Part shown: positions 26,555 to 35,433 of the stretch, in pieces
Layout: each line of letters begins with the position of its first letter
How positions within the stretch are numbered: the first letter of the stretch is position 1
Assembly: GCA_020639115.1 (NCBI GenBank)
Contig: JACKHG010000003.1
Span: 296,367 to 360,366 of the forward strand
Source: Phycisphaerales bacterium
GTDB lineage: Bacteria; Planctomycetota; Phycisphaerae; UBA1845
Length of the DNA stretch: 64,000 nucleotides
Direction: 5' to 3'
Notes under the pieces: model-generated
Databases searched by the model: none
The model's input: only the letters and a program-made list of their open reading frames with translations
What the model was told of the DNA's origin: nothing
Position numbers and translations under genes: made by a program

Positions 26555-27052
26555 TCAGATCGGCGACGCGAGGATGTCGGCCAGGTCCGCGCCCAAGGCG
26601 TCCGCGAATCGACGCAGGGTGGTGATACGGCATTTCTCCGGATTCTGCAGAACCCGGGAGACAAATGCGGGCGACTTTCCCAGCAGGCGGGCGAGATCGG
26701 CCTGACTCAGTTTGCGGCGTTCCAAGGCCGCGCGAAGGCGGTTGCCGGCGACGCGGGATCGCGCTTCGGCTTCAGACATGGATGGCGCGTCGGGTTGGTT
26801 CGCGGCTGCGAGCACGCCACGTAGCGAGGCGGGGATTGCATCGCAAGTGTCATCAGGTTCAAACGCTTTCCCATCGTCGATGTCCAACATCTCGCCAACG
26901 CCGTGCGCAAGGAAGCCGCGTCTTTCCAATAGCCGGAGGGCATCCTGTGTGCAGCGCGCTACATGGATGGAGACCAGTTCGTTAAGTTCGTCAGCGATTC
27001 GCTTCGAACCCGATTTCGCTGGGCGGCGATGTCCGTTCGTCTTTGTGCTCAA
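26555..27052 (-). CDS. XRE-family helix-turn-helix transcriptional regulator
   Basis: A 165-residue protein with a Cro/cI-type helix-turn-helix at about residues 104-160 (KLSQADLARLLGKSPAFVSRVL is the core). The N-terminal ~100 residues are of unknown fold. The start is TTG at 27052, with AGGA 9 nt upstream. The gene has an unusually legible promoter and an inverted repeat upstream, so autoregulation is likely. Its DNA and leader are more AT-rich than neighbouring genes, which may point to recent acquisition. The architecture fits an antitoxin or a small-operon repressor, but no toxin gene was recognised beside it. Confidence 0.8.
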   Translation of the reverse strand: MSTKTNGHRRPAKSGSKRIADELNELVSIHVARCTQDALRLLERRGFLAHGVGEMLDIDDGKAFEPDDTCDAIPASLRGVLAAANQPDAPSMSEAEARSRVAGNRLRAALERRKLSQADLARLLGKSPAFVSRVLQNPEKCRITTLRRFADALGADLADILASPI

Positions 27053-27070
27053 CTCTTCGCATCCTGATAG

Positions 27071-27118
27071 TTGCCTTATATGTCAACACAGTATAGCACA
27101 TGTTATCTTATAAGGCAA
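27071..27118. promoter_or_regulatory. Operator candidate: 10-bp inverted repeat flanking the XRE promoter
   Basis: Arms TTGCCTTATA (27071-27080) and TATAAGGCAA (27109-27118) are perfect inverted copies 28 bp apart. One arm covers the -35 element and the other lies in the leader of the XRE gene, an ideal layout for autorepression by that protein. Confidence 0.7.
27090..27118 (-). promoter_or_regulatory. Sigma-70-type promoter of the XRE gene
   Basis: On the minus strand, -35 TTGCCT (27118-27113) and -10 TATACT (27095-27090) are separated by exactly 17 nt. Predicted transcription start is near 27083, about 30 nt before the TTG start codon. Confidence 0.65.
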
Positions 27119-27702
27119 TTTTCTGGGCTCGGGGTGACGACGAAGATCAGGCCTAACCTGTGCTGTCGTAATGGTTTACATGACGCTTAGACAGTTTTCG
27201 TCGTAGCGGCTCGTTGCATCCCAGATGAACAGGGACTACAAGGCGCACTCATGGCACCATCACGGCGTGTTGTCTTCCGAGGTCAGGCCCGCGATTTCAT
27301 GGCGCTTCCATCTCACGCGCTGGGCGGGAGAGCCGACGTGTTGCACGGGGTCGTGCTGCGAATGATAAGCAGCGCGGCATTCAGAGCCGGCAATTGGGAT
27401 TACCCGCCGCCGCTCGTGGATACCGGCCGCGCGGTTCGGGTCTGGGCCAAGACGCTTGATCAGATCATCTGTGTCGACGCAATTCAAGTATCGGATAATC
27501 ACGGCCTCACTTGGGATGCGCCGGTAGGGCATACGTAAATTGTGACGAGTGCTGCGTGCGGAACGTCGCATCGCTGGACATGGAACGAGGGCCCGGCGTG
27601 TTGGCGCCGGGCCCTCTTTGGTGTGGTCAGCGGATCGTGTGGGCCGCAACTCAGCCCGCTCGCTGGCGCTTGCGGCTCGGATCGGGCTGTGCCCGTGCCC
27701 GC
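27119..27702. other. Spacer with a doubtful small open frame and a strong hairpin
   Basis: About 580 bp. A plus-strand frame at 27251-27538 (95 codons) is the best candidate gene but matches no family, and an overlapping minus frame is as long. The hairpin at 27587-27616 ends the spacer. Confidence 0.4.
27587..27616. terminator. Strong 12-bp hairpin downstream of ahcY
   Basis: GAGGGCCCGGCG and its perfect reverse complement with a 6-nt loop. It lies 87 bp past the ahcY stop. On the plus strand it is followed by TTT, so it may be bidirectional or serve a plus-strand transcript. Confidence 0.55.
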
Positions 27703-29121
<1,419 letters not shown>

Positions 29122-29184
29122 GTTCATGCTCCCAATCGAGTGGTTTTGCCCGTTCGTTTCCGTTCGAATATTCGGGTCAGTGTA

Positions 29185-30213
29185 TCAGTATTGCCGCCAT
29201 CCGTCGTCGTCGGCGGAGCGGCGGTAGCGCCCGTGTTGCGCGCCGTTCAGGGTCTCGTCAGCCGGCCGTGTCGCGGTCATCACGAAGAGCTGCGGCGCCT
29301 GCGGTGCTGAAGCGTTGGCGGGCTCTGCGGTGGCCAGCATCCGCCAGCGCACGTCGATGAAGCCGGCTGACGTCACGTCCGCGGCGAGTGCGTCCATCTC
29401 AAAACCCCACCAGCGATCCTGCATCAGATCGTGGAAGGCCTGCTCGTGGTGGGCGGACTGCTCGATGATCAGCAGCCGGCCGCCGCGGCGCAGCACGCGA
29501 TGCAGCTCGCAGAGCGCCTGGGCTGGCTCGGGCTCGTGGTGCAGCACGAGCGACGCGACGCACAGGTCGAGCGCTTCGCCCGGCAGCGGCACCGCACTGG
29601 CGGTGCCTGCGTGAAACTCCACGTTGGTCAGGCCTGCCAGGGCCACCCGCGAACGGGCCGCCTCCAGCATCTCCGCCACGGGGTCGACCGCGTGCACGTG
29701 CGTAAAGGCGGCTGCCAGTTGCGGCAGCAGGTAACCGGTCCCAGTACCCATATCGGCCACGGTCCAGGTCGAGGGCAGCAGGGCGGTGAGGGCCTCGAGG
29801 TGGAAGGAGGGGCCGAAGAAGTCGGTGCGCATGCGGTCCCAGTGGTTCGCGACCCGAGCAAAGTAGGCGTCGTTCTCGGTCTGCCGCGAACGCAGCACCT
29901 GCCGGAGGCGCATGCGGAGCGGTGCGGGCAGCTCCTGGTCGCGCAGCCAGTGGAGCAGGTGGTCGCGGAGGCCGTGGGCGTCGCCATTGGCCCCGAGCAG
30001 GGGAAAGTAGGTCGCAGAAGTTCGCTCGTGGCGGGCATCGACGAGCCCAGCGTCGCGGAGCGTCTTGAGCTGGCGGGAGACGGTGGACTGGGGCAGGTGG
30101 AGCACGGTCACGAGGTCATTGACGCCAAGTTCGGATGCTGCAAGGACTTGCAGTATGCGCCGACGGGTGGGGTCGGCGAGTGCCTTGAGCAGGTTGTCGG
30201 GTTCCGCGAGCAT
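29185..30213 (-). CDS. ArsR-type regulator fused to a SAM-dependent methyltransferase-like domain (SahR-like)
   Basis: A 342-residue fusion. Residues ~1-85 are an ArsR winged helix (recognition helix around QSTVSRQLKTLRDAG). From about 140 on is a class I methyltransferase fold with the SAM loop VADMGTGTGYL and the acidic end of strand 2, HAVDP. Regulators of this kind located beside ahcY sense S-adenosylhomocysteine and repress its recycling genes (SahR in proteobacteria); the neighbourhood here fits the same role. The ATG at 30213 abuts a palindrome at 30214-30233; a GTG at 30246 would put that palindrome inside the gene. Whether the domain still methylates anything is unknown. Confidence 0.88.
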   Translation of the reverse strand: MLAEPDNLLKALADPTRRRILQVLAASELGVNDLVTVLHLPQSTVSRQLKTLRDAGLVDARHERTSATYFPLLGANGDAHGLRDHLLHWLRDQELPAPLRMRLRQVLRSRQTENDAYFARVANHWDRMRTDFFGPSFHLEALTALLPSTWTVADMGTGTGYLLPQLAAAFTHVHAVDPVAEMLEAARSRVALAGLTNVEFHAGTASAVPLPGEALDLCVASLVLHHEPEPAQALCELHRVLRRGGRLLIIEQSAHHEQAFHDLMQDRWWGFEMDALAADVTSAGFIDVRWRMLATAEPANASAPQAPQLFVMTATRPADETLNGAQHGRYRRSADDDGWRQY

Positions 30214-30233
30214 ATATCCGTAAATCCGGATAT
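30214..30233. promoter_or_regulatory. Operator candidate for the ArsR-methyltransferase regulator
   Basis: Perfect arms ATATCCG and CGGATAT with a 6-nt spacer, directly upstream of the ATG and over the predicted transcription start. This suits autorepression of the regulator-ahcY operon. Confidence 0.6.
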
Positions 30234-30234
30234 T

Positions 30235-30262
30235 AGAATACAACACATCTGCGGCAAGTCAA
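30235..30262 (-). promoter_or_regulatory. Promoter candidate for the regulator-ahcY operon
   Basis: On the minus strand, -35 TTGACT (30262-30257) and -10 TATTCT (30240-30235) are 16 nt apart. The start point would fall in the adjoining palindrome. Confidence 0.5.
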
Positions 30263-30452
30263 ACGCGAGGGTGGTCAGCGGCAGAAGTTGCGGATCGGGC
30301 ACGGCTCGAAGCGGCGGAGGACCGATCTGGTGAGAGGCGGGGCGTCAGTTATGCTGGCGCGCCCTGGGCTTGGGCTGGTAGTGCGGCGGGTCGTCCATGC
30401 GGCGTGCTGTCCGGCTGACCGCCCGGACGGGCGTGCGGTGTGAGGAGACAGG

Positions 30453-32027
30453 GTGGTAAGGAACCGGCGAACGAAGTGGTGGATGGTGGGGTTGCTCGCG
30501 GCGCACGGGGTGTACGCGGGCGCCATGATCGCGCGGACCAGCTTCGTGATCGAGGGGAAGCGGTACTTCTGCCTGTACGACGACGCGATGATCACGCTGC
30601 AGTACGCGCGGAACTTGGCGGAGGGGCACGGGCTGGTGTGGAACGCCGGCGGTCCGCACGTGGAGGGGTTCACGTCGCCGGCGTGGACGCTGCTGCTGGC
30701 GGGGGTCGCCTGGGTGGTGGAGGACCCGGTGCGCAGGTGTCTCGTCGTGCAGTGCCTGGGGATTCCGATCATCTGGCTGACGGCGCTCGGCGCGCTGCGG
30801 CTGGCGCGGGCGAGTCGCATGCCTGACGTGGTCGGGCTGATGGCGGCGCTGTGGGTGCTGGTCTACTACAACCTGAACAACCTGACGCTGCTGGGGATGG
30901 AGACCGGGCTGGCGGCTGCGGTGATGACCTTCGGACTGGCGGCGGTGATGCGGGCGATCACGCGGCGGACGGGGACGGTGTGGTCCACCGCGTGGATCGG
31001 TCCGATGGTGCTGGTGCGTCCCGAAGCACTTGTCTTCGGGTTGTTCGCGGGCGCGGTCGAGGTGCTGGGAGTTCGCCGGCGGCGCTGGCAGCCGGTACTC
31101 GGTGCGGCGCTGGGATTACTCCTGGTGGCGGGTTACGTCGGGTGGCGGTGGTCGTACTACGGGGCGCTGGTGCCGAACACCTACGTGCTCAAGCTGACCG
31201 GCTGGCCGTGGTGGGACCGGTTGCGGGTGGCGCTGCACGATCTGCCGGTGACGGTGGTGTCGTTGGGGCCGCTGGTGCTGCTGGCGCTCGCGGGGGTGCG
31301 GGGAATTCGTCAGCCGCGGTTCGCGCTGCTGTTGCTGTTGCCGCTGCTGGCGATCGCGTACCAGATCTACGTGGGCGGGGATCATCTGCCGCGGGACCGG
31401 TTCGTGGTGCCGTTCGTGCCGGCGCTGGCGGTGATGGGGGCGTACGGGCTGACGCGACTGGCGCGGCTGGTGGTGCAGGCGGGCTGGCTCACGCGGCGGA
31501 CCTGGCCGATCCGCGTGGGCGCGGCGGCGATCGTAGTGGCGTTCAACGCGGTAAGCCTGCCGCATGCGCTGCTGCTGGTTCCCCCGCAGTCGGTGGAGCA
31601 GGGCAACAGTGCGAACGTGGCGCACGCGATCATCATCAATCGCTACACCGATCCGGACACGACGGTGGCGGTCGGCTTCGCCGGCACGGTTCCGTATTTC
31701 ACGGGCCGCACCTGCGTGGACCTGCTGGGCAAGTGCGACCCGCACATCGCCCACCTGCCGGCGAAGCTGGGCATCCGGGCCGGGCACAACAAGTACGACT
31801 TCGCCTGGAGCCTGAATCACTACAAGCCGGACCTCATCAGTGCCGGCGGGCCGAAGTACTACGACGATCCGGTGATCCGGGCGCACTACCGCGTGCGGCG
31901 TTACCCGCTGGACGGAGGGGATGTCTTTCTGCTGGTGCGCGACGGCAGCCGGGTGCGCGGCGGCAAGACGTACTCCTGGGCCGAGATCGACCGCCGGGCG
32001 GTGTACCCCCAAGGGCAGTCGTGGTGA
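30453..32027 (+). CDS. Polytopic membrane protein, GT-C glycosyltransferase-like (AftB/ZomB-like)
   Basis: A 524-residue protein with about nine to eleven membrane helices and a soluble C-terminal domain of ~120 residues. The first extracytoplasmic loop holds an acidic pair, YDDAMITLQYA (D43/D44), followed by HVEGFTSPAWTLLL. This resembles the catalytic loop of GT-C enzymes that take sugars from polyprenyl phosphate donors, such as mycobacterial AftB and ZomB-like proteins. The C-terminal part would lie outside the membrane. GTG start at 30453 with GAGGAG upstream. It stands alone, so acceptor and sugar are unknown; the family call rests on this motif and topology. Confidence 0.65.
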   Translation: MVRNRRTKWWMVGLLAAHGVYAGAMIARTSFVIEGKRYFCLYDDAMITLQYARNLAEGHGLVWNAGGPHVEGFTSPAWTLLLAGVAWVVEDPVRRCLVVQCLGIPIIWLTALGALRLARASRMPDVVGLMAALWVLVYYNLNNLTLLGMETGLAAAVMTFGLAAVMRAITRRTGTVWSTAWIGPMVLVRPEALVFGLFAGAVEVLGVRRRRWQPVLGAALGLLLVAGYVGWRWSYYGALVPNTYVLKLTGWPWWDRLRVALHDLPVTVVSLGPLVLLALAGVRGIRQPRFALLLLLPLLAIAYQIYVGGDHLPRDRFVVPFVPALAVMGAYGLTRLARLVVQAGWLTRRTWPIRVGAAAIVVAFNAVSLPHALLLVPPQSVEQGNSANVAHAIIINRYTDPDTTVAVGFAGTVPYFTGRTCVDLLGKCDPHIAHLPAKLGIRAGHNKYDFAWSLNHYKPDLISAGGPKYYDDPVIRAHYRVRRYPLDGGDVFLLVRDGSRVRGGKTYSWAEIDRRAVYPQGQSW

Positions 32028-32046
32028 TGCGCCTGGCGCCTGCGCG

Positions 32047-32469
32047 TTACTCGCCGACGAGCTGGACGATGATGCGCCGGGTGCGCGGGCGGGTGTCGAA
32101 GTCGATGAGCACGACCTGCTGCCAGGTGCCGAGGGTGAGGCGGCCGTCGACGAGCGGGATGGTCACGCTCGGGCCGAGCAGCGACGCGCGCACGTGCGCA
32201 TGGCCGTTGTCGTCGTGCCAGGTCTGCTCGTGGCGGTAGTGGCCGTCAGCCGGGGCGATCTTCTCGAAGAACGCGGCGAGGTCGTGGTTGACGAGGCCGG
32301 GCTCGGACTCGGTGGTGGTGATGCCCGCGGTGGAGCCGACGACGAAGACGGTCGCGGTTCCGGCGCGGATGCGGGCGTCGGCGAGGCAGCGTTCGAGCTG
32401 CGCGGACAGATCGATGACGTGGCTGTCGCCGCGCGTGGACACCTCGAAGGCATGGGATTCGACGGCCAT
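32047..32469 (-). CDS. YjbQ family protein (UPF0047)
   Basis: A 140-residue protein matching the YjbQ/UPF0047 family along its whole length: GSTAGITTTESEPGLVNHDL, then YRHEQTWHDDNGHAHVRASL, then TLGTWQQVVLIDFD. These histidines and acidic residues line a metal-containing active site, and E. coli YjbQ has weak thiamin-phosphate synthase activity, but the physiological role is unsettled. It converges with the membrane GT-C-like gene and has no functional partner nearby. Confidence 0.92.
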   Translation of the reverse strand: MAVESHAFEVSTRGDSHVIDLSAQLERCLADARIRAGTATVFVVGSTAGITTTESEPGLVNHDLAAFFEKIAPADGHYRHEQTWHDDNGHAHVRASLLGPSVTIPLVDGRLTLGTWQQVVLIDFDTRPRTRRIIVQLVGE

Positions 32470-32581
32470 GGCGGGCGCATTGAAGCGCGCGGCGGGGCGC
32501 GCGTCAAGCTGCGCCGGTGTTTGGGGGGTCCGCGCGGCCGAGTATGCCGCTGACCGGGCGCGTGATACCGCGACGACGCGC

Positions 32582-33013
32582 CTACTGCGCGTGTTCAGCC
32601 GCCTGCTGTTTGCGGCTGGCGGCGTCGAAGGCGTCCACGAAGCGGTCGAGGGCGACGTGGAACTGTTCCTGGACCCACGCGGCGTTGACGTCGGCGAGGT
32701 GGGTGCGGTTGATGAGGAACTCCTCCGGGTTGGCGCCGGGCACGACGAGTTCGGCCTGGGCCTCGATGGCCTCGAAGCCGTGGAGGCGGAAGTAGAGCAT
32801 GAGGTAGGCGTTTTCCGTCAGGCCGAAGCGGTAGAGCCGCGCGCCGGCGTCACAGTTGGGCGAGGTGACGGCGAAGCCGCGGGCGGTGGTGAAGGCGTCC
32901 ATCTCGCCGAACACGGGGCCGACCTCGTCCTCGGCGATGCGTTCGAAGCGTTCCTGCCAGTGCATGCGGACGGACTCGAGTTTGCCGGCGAAGGCGCGCT
33001 GCCATTTGTCCAT
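32582..33013 (-). CDS. Hypothetical 143-residue protein
   Basis: A protein-like frame with balanced composition: N-terminal helical segment (MDKWQRAFAGKLESVRMHW), a central strand-rich part (RLYRFGLTENAYLMLYFRLHGFE), and an Ala/Gln-rich helical C-terminus. No signal peptide, no membrane helix and no recognised family. It is probably cytosolic. The upstream spacer on its strand starts with an inverted AGCTGAT-family heptamer array 32 bp from the start codon. Confidence 0.7.
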   Translation of the reverse strand: MDKWQRAFAGKLESVRMHWQERFERIAEDEVGPVFGEMDAFTTARGFAVTSPNCDAGARLYRFGLTENAYLMLYFRLHGFEAIEAQAELVVPGANPEEFLINRTHLADVNAAWVQEQFHVALDRFVDAFDAASRKQQAAEHAQ

Positions 33014-33044
33014 GGGTAGGGCTCCGGAAGAAGCGGTTGCTTGG

Positions 33045-33086
33045 AGCTGTCAGCTATCAGCTTTCAGCTATCAGCCAACGGCGTCA
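33045..33086 (-). repeat. Heptamer array AGCTGAT family, inverted copy
   Basis: Six units (AGCTGTC, AGCTATC, AGCTTTC, AGCTATC, AGCCAAC, GGCGTCA on the plus strand), the reverse complement of the family at 9231 and 15948. Confidence 0.8.
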
Positions 33087-33360
33087 GGCCACCGGCTGGG
33101 GGCTAGAGCAAGCTCTATCCATCTGTAGCGGATCAGCCCCTGTTTATTACGCGGACTCAGGGGGGCTTGACGCTACACGTGGATTGCGAACGCTCTAAGC
33201 GCGCAGCGTACGGCTGGGCGCGGGTTATCGGTGATGCGCTGCTGGTTTTCGCGAGGTTGTGCGTTCGGGTTCAAGCGTACAATACGAATCCGCGTGCGGC
33301 ATGAGGGGCATCGCGGCGGCGCAGCGATTCCCACCGTGGGGGGAGGTCCGAGAACACGAA

Positions 33361-33428
33361 CGTGTGCCACTGCTCTTGAGCAGTGTCGGTGACTCGGGAC
33401 GTTCGTGTGCCACTGCTCTTGAGCAATG
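33361..33428. repeat. 25-bp direct repeat pair, each with an 18-bp palindrome
   Basis: Copies at 33361-33385 and 33404-33428 differ at one base. Each contains CACTGCTC-TT-GAGCA[GA]TG, perfect 8-bp arms in the first copy. REP-like in form. Confidence 0.8.
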
Positions 33429-33450
33429 CGCGCGGCTCGGAATTGGAATT

Positions 33451-33480
33451 AACCGCAGAGACGCGGAGAACGCGGAGAAC
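33451..33480 (+). repeat. Period-9 array, unit CGCGGAGAA
   Basis: About three units (CCGCAGAGA, CGCGGAGAA, CGCGGAGAA) in tandem. Confidence 0.65.
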
Positions 33481-33493
33481 GGCGGCGTTTGAT

Positions 33494-33521
33494 CAGAACC
33501 CCCCACGCGGGTGGGGGGCCA
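33494..33521 (+). repeat. 28-bp dispersed hairpin repeat, copy 2
   Basis: Same element as 8407-8434 with compensating changes that extend pairing of CCCCCCAC with GTGGGGGG. A CTCCGGA heptamer array follows 60 bp downstream, as at copies 1 and 3. Confidence 0.8.
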
Positions 33522-33550
33522 GCCGCGGCGCGGCGCCGGAATCTCGAATG

Positions 33551-33997
33551 TCACCTCTCGGCGTCTCGGCGTGAGCCACCCCTGCGGACTCCGGACTCCG
33601 GACTCCGGTCTGCCCCACTCCGGTCTGCCGGCGTTCGCCGGTCGGCGAGCAGGGCGCGGACGCGTTGGTCGAGGTCGGCGAGGTCGTAGGGCTTCTCGAC
33701 GCGCGGGGTCGTCCGCCACGCATCAGGGAAAAGCCCATCCTCGTTCACGCCCGTGCAGAAGACCAGCGGGATGTTCCGGGACGCCAGGTCCGCGGCGAGG
33801 GGAAAGGCCGCGCCGTCGCGCAGCCACACGTCGAGCAGGGCGGCGTCGATCGGTTCGTCGGCGAGGATGCGGCGGGCCTGCGCCAGCGATGCGACCGGGC
33901 CGACGACCGTGTAGCCCAGGCTGCGGAGGAAGTCGGCGCAGGCGACGGCCTGCACGAGGTGATCTTCGGCGATGAGGATGCGCGCGGTGTCGATCAT
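33551..33997 (-). CDS. Single-domain response regulator with repeat-derived tail
   Basis: Residues 1-121 form a complete CheY-like receiver: acidic pair E11/D12, phosphoacceptor D56 in AALLDVWLRDG, and the conserved lysine in EKPYDLADL. There is no output domain. The ATG at 33997 is used; the longer open frame upstream is not protein-like. The last ~27 residues (from about ADRRTPADRSG on) are encoded by a CTCCGGA heptamer array running through the end of the gene, so the tail looks acquired by repeat insertion. The VVGPVASLAQAR stretch links it to the two other orphan receivers in this window, a type that usually works with HWE-family histidine kinases. Confidence 0.85.
   Translation of the reverse strand: MIDTARILIAEDHLVQAVACADFLRSLGYTVVGPVASLAQARRILADEPIDAALLDVWLRDGAAFPLAADLASRNIPLVFCTGVNEDGLFPDAWRTTPRVEKPYDLADLDQRVRALLADRRTPADRSGADRSPESGVRRGGSRRDAER
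33582..33631 (+). repeat. Heptamer array CTCCGGA, overlapping the end of a receiver gene
   Basis: Units at 33582, 33589, 33596, 33603 and 33610, then, after one extra base, 33618 and 33625. Read on the minus strand it is translated as part of the C-terminal tail of the receiver protein at 33551-33997. Confidence 0.8.
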
Positions 33998-34519
33998 GAT
34001 GGGCGCAACGAACGGGTCGCTGCTTCCTGCATTCGCGGGGAAATCCCGAGATAGGGAGTGGCGCGTTGGTACCGGCCCTGTGCTCGCCACCGCATCCGGT
34101 ATTCTCGCGAGCACTCGTTCGGTTACGCGTTAAGCGGTCGGCGCCGCACGGCGCTGGGGACGCTTTGCGAGGGGTGCGCTACTGCGCGAATTACCCACAC
34201 TGTAGGCTCGCGCGCCGCATCGTGCAAGTGTGGTCGCGTGGCCCAAAGCGGTGCTTCATGCCGGCGTGGGGTGTCTGCCCCCGCGCGCTGGGTTTTCTCA
34301 GTCGGAAACTTCGCCTTCTGCGCCGCGCAGCGCCGGTATGAATTCGCCGACAGGCGTGGCGTGGGCGGCGGGGAGGCGGCGGCGCGATCGTGTGAACCCG
34401 GGTGGAGGTGGAGGCGGTGCGGCGCAGGGGCGGTGTGTAAAGCAATTCACCGCGACAGCCGCGATTTTCCGATCGTGCTCCCTAGAATCCGCCTGGATGC
34501 GGCGGGCACGCGGGTTTCC

Positions 34520-34548
34520 GACCCGCGGAGACCCGCGGAGACCCGCGG
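34520..34548 (+). repeat. Decamer array ACCCGCGGAG, three units
   Basis: Units at 34520, 34530 and 34540, the last one truncated and diverged. Confidence 0.75.
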
Positions 34549-34651
34549 CATCGGGCGGCGTGGGGCGGCCGGCGACGGGACTGGGGGCAGGCCGGCGGCT
34601 GCATCGCGTTTTCCTGCTCACGCATCGACACCCCCGTCTGGATTGGGTTCA

Positions 34652-34701
34652 TTCCGGCGACTGCTGTTTTCCGGCGACGGCTGCTTTCCGGCGACTGCTG
34701 C
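34652..34701 (+). repeat. 17-bp tandem repeat, three units
   Basis: Unit TTTCCGGCGACTGCTGC at 34652, 34668 and 34685 with small changes. It lies within 80 bp of the receiver start, in its leader region. Confidence 0.75.
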
Positions 34702-34728
34702 GCGATTTTTGCTGCGGGGCAGAGGACC

Positions 34729-35112
34729 ATGGCACACCAGGGTAATTCCAATACGGCTTCCGGCGCTCCACGGATCCTCGTGGTCGAGGACTCGCTGCTG
34801 GTGGCACTGGAGGTGGCTGACGCGGTCAAATCGATCGGGCTGGACGTGGTGGGTCCGGCGCCGTCGATTCCGCGGGCGCGGCGGCTGCTGGGGGCGGAGG
34901 TGGACGGGGCGTTGCTGGACGTGAACCTGGGGGGCGAGGAGGTTTTTCCGCTGGCGGAGGAGTTGCGGGCCCGGGGGATTCCGTTCGTGTTTCTGACGGC
35001 GTACGCGCACCGGCGGTTCCCGCCGGCGTTCGCGCAGGTGCCGCGGCTGGGCAAGCCGGTCGATCGTGACCGGGTCGAGTCGGCGATCCGGTCGCACCTG
35101 CTCTGCGCGTAG
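34729..35112 (+). CDS. Single-domain response regulator
   Basis: A 127-residue stand-alone CheY-like receiver. Acidic pocket residues E20/D21, phosphoacceptor D64 in GALLDVNLGGE, the Thr of FLTAYAH and the Lys of RLGKPVDRD are all present. Lacking an output domain, it should act by protein contact. It is closely similar in layout to the receivers at 33551-33997 and 51108-51461 (shared DVVGPxxS/R region after helix 1). No kinase is adjacent; the HWE kinase at 51454-54810 is a possible but unproven partner. A CTCCAGA-family repeat array in inverse orientation starts 12 bp after its stop codon. Confidence 0.92.
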   Translation: MAHQGNSNTASGAPRILVVEDSLLVALEVADAVKSIGLDVVGPAPSIPRARRLLGAEVDGALLDVNLGGEEVFPLAEELRARGIPFVFLTAYAHRRFPPAFAQVPRLGKPVDRDRVESAIRSHLLCA

Positions 35113-35123
35113 GGGCGCTGCGC

Positions 35124-35156
35124 GAGTCCGGAGGCGGGGAGTCTGGAGTCTGGAGG
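35124..35156 (-). repeat. Heptamer array CTCCAGA, inverted
   Basis: On the minus strand it contains CTCCAGACTCCAGACTCCCC, almost identical to 8573-8601. Confidence 0.8.
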
Positions 35157-35285
35157 AGCGACTTGCGCCGCTTCATGGCTTGGTCCCCACGGGTGTGATG
35201 GGTTCGAAGGGATACGGTCCGGAATCTGGAGACGCGGCGTTGAGTGCGGCCGGACATGCTGTAGCTGGGTCGCGTTTGTGCGGCA

Positions 35286-35313
35286 TGGCCCCCCACTGGC
35301 GTGGAGGGTTCTG
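35286..35313 (-). repeat. 28-bp dispersed hairpin repeat, copy 3
   Basis: On the minus strand identical to copy 1 at 8407-8434. The CTCCAGA array lies on its downstream side, as in the other copies. Confidence 0.85.
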
Positions 35314-35433
35314 GCGGGGCGCTGCGGGCGCTGACGGCGCGATGGGCGGAAATCCGCATGTGGATTGCCGCGGAGGGGGGCGCGGGGGTATAGTGCGGGC
35401 CAGCGACTCGATGGTGACTTCCCGGGAGTGGCT

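Larger units (their letters stand above)
33014..33550. other. Repeat-rich spacer
   Basis: About 540 bp without a supported gene. It contains, in order, an AGCTATC heptamer array (33045-33086), a pair of 25-bp direct repeats with an inner palindrome (33361-33428), a period-9 array (33451-33480) and a 28-bp hairpin repeat (33494-33521). Confidence 0.7.
33998..34728. other. Spacer between two divergent receiver genes
   Basis: About 730 bp with no supported gene on either strand. It contains a decamer repeat (34520-34548) and a 17-bp tandem repeat (34652-34701) just upstream of the second receiver gene. Confidence 0.55.
35113..35433. other. Repeat-bearing spacer upstream of the MoxR/VWA operon
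   Basis: About 320 bp with no gene. It contains an inverted CTCCAGA array (35124-35156) and an inverted 28-bp hairpin repeat (35286-35313), the same pair as at 8.4 and 33.5 kb. Confidence 0.65.

Noticed and set aside
27251..27538. A 95-codon plus-strand frame beside the XRE gene, considered as a toxin partner
   Set aside because: No toxin family recognised, weak ribosome site, and an overlapping minus frame of similar length exists. Left as doubtful.
30346..30452. Possible riboswitch near ahcY and the GT-C-like gene
   Set aside because: No SAM- or SAH-riboswitch core was recognised; regulation at ahcY is better explained by the ArsR-type operator.
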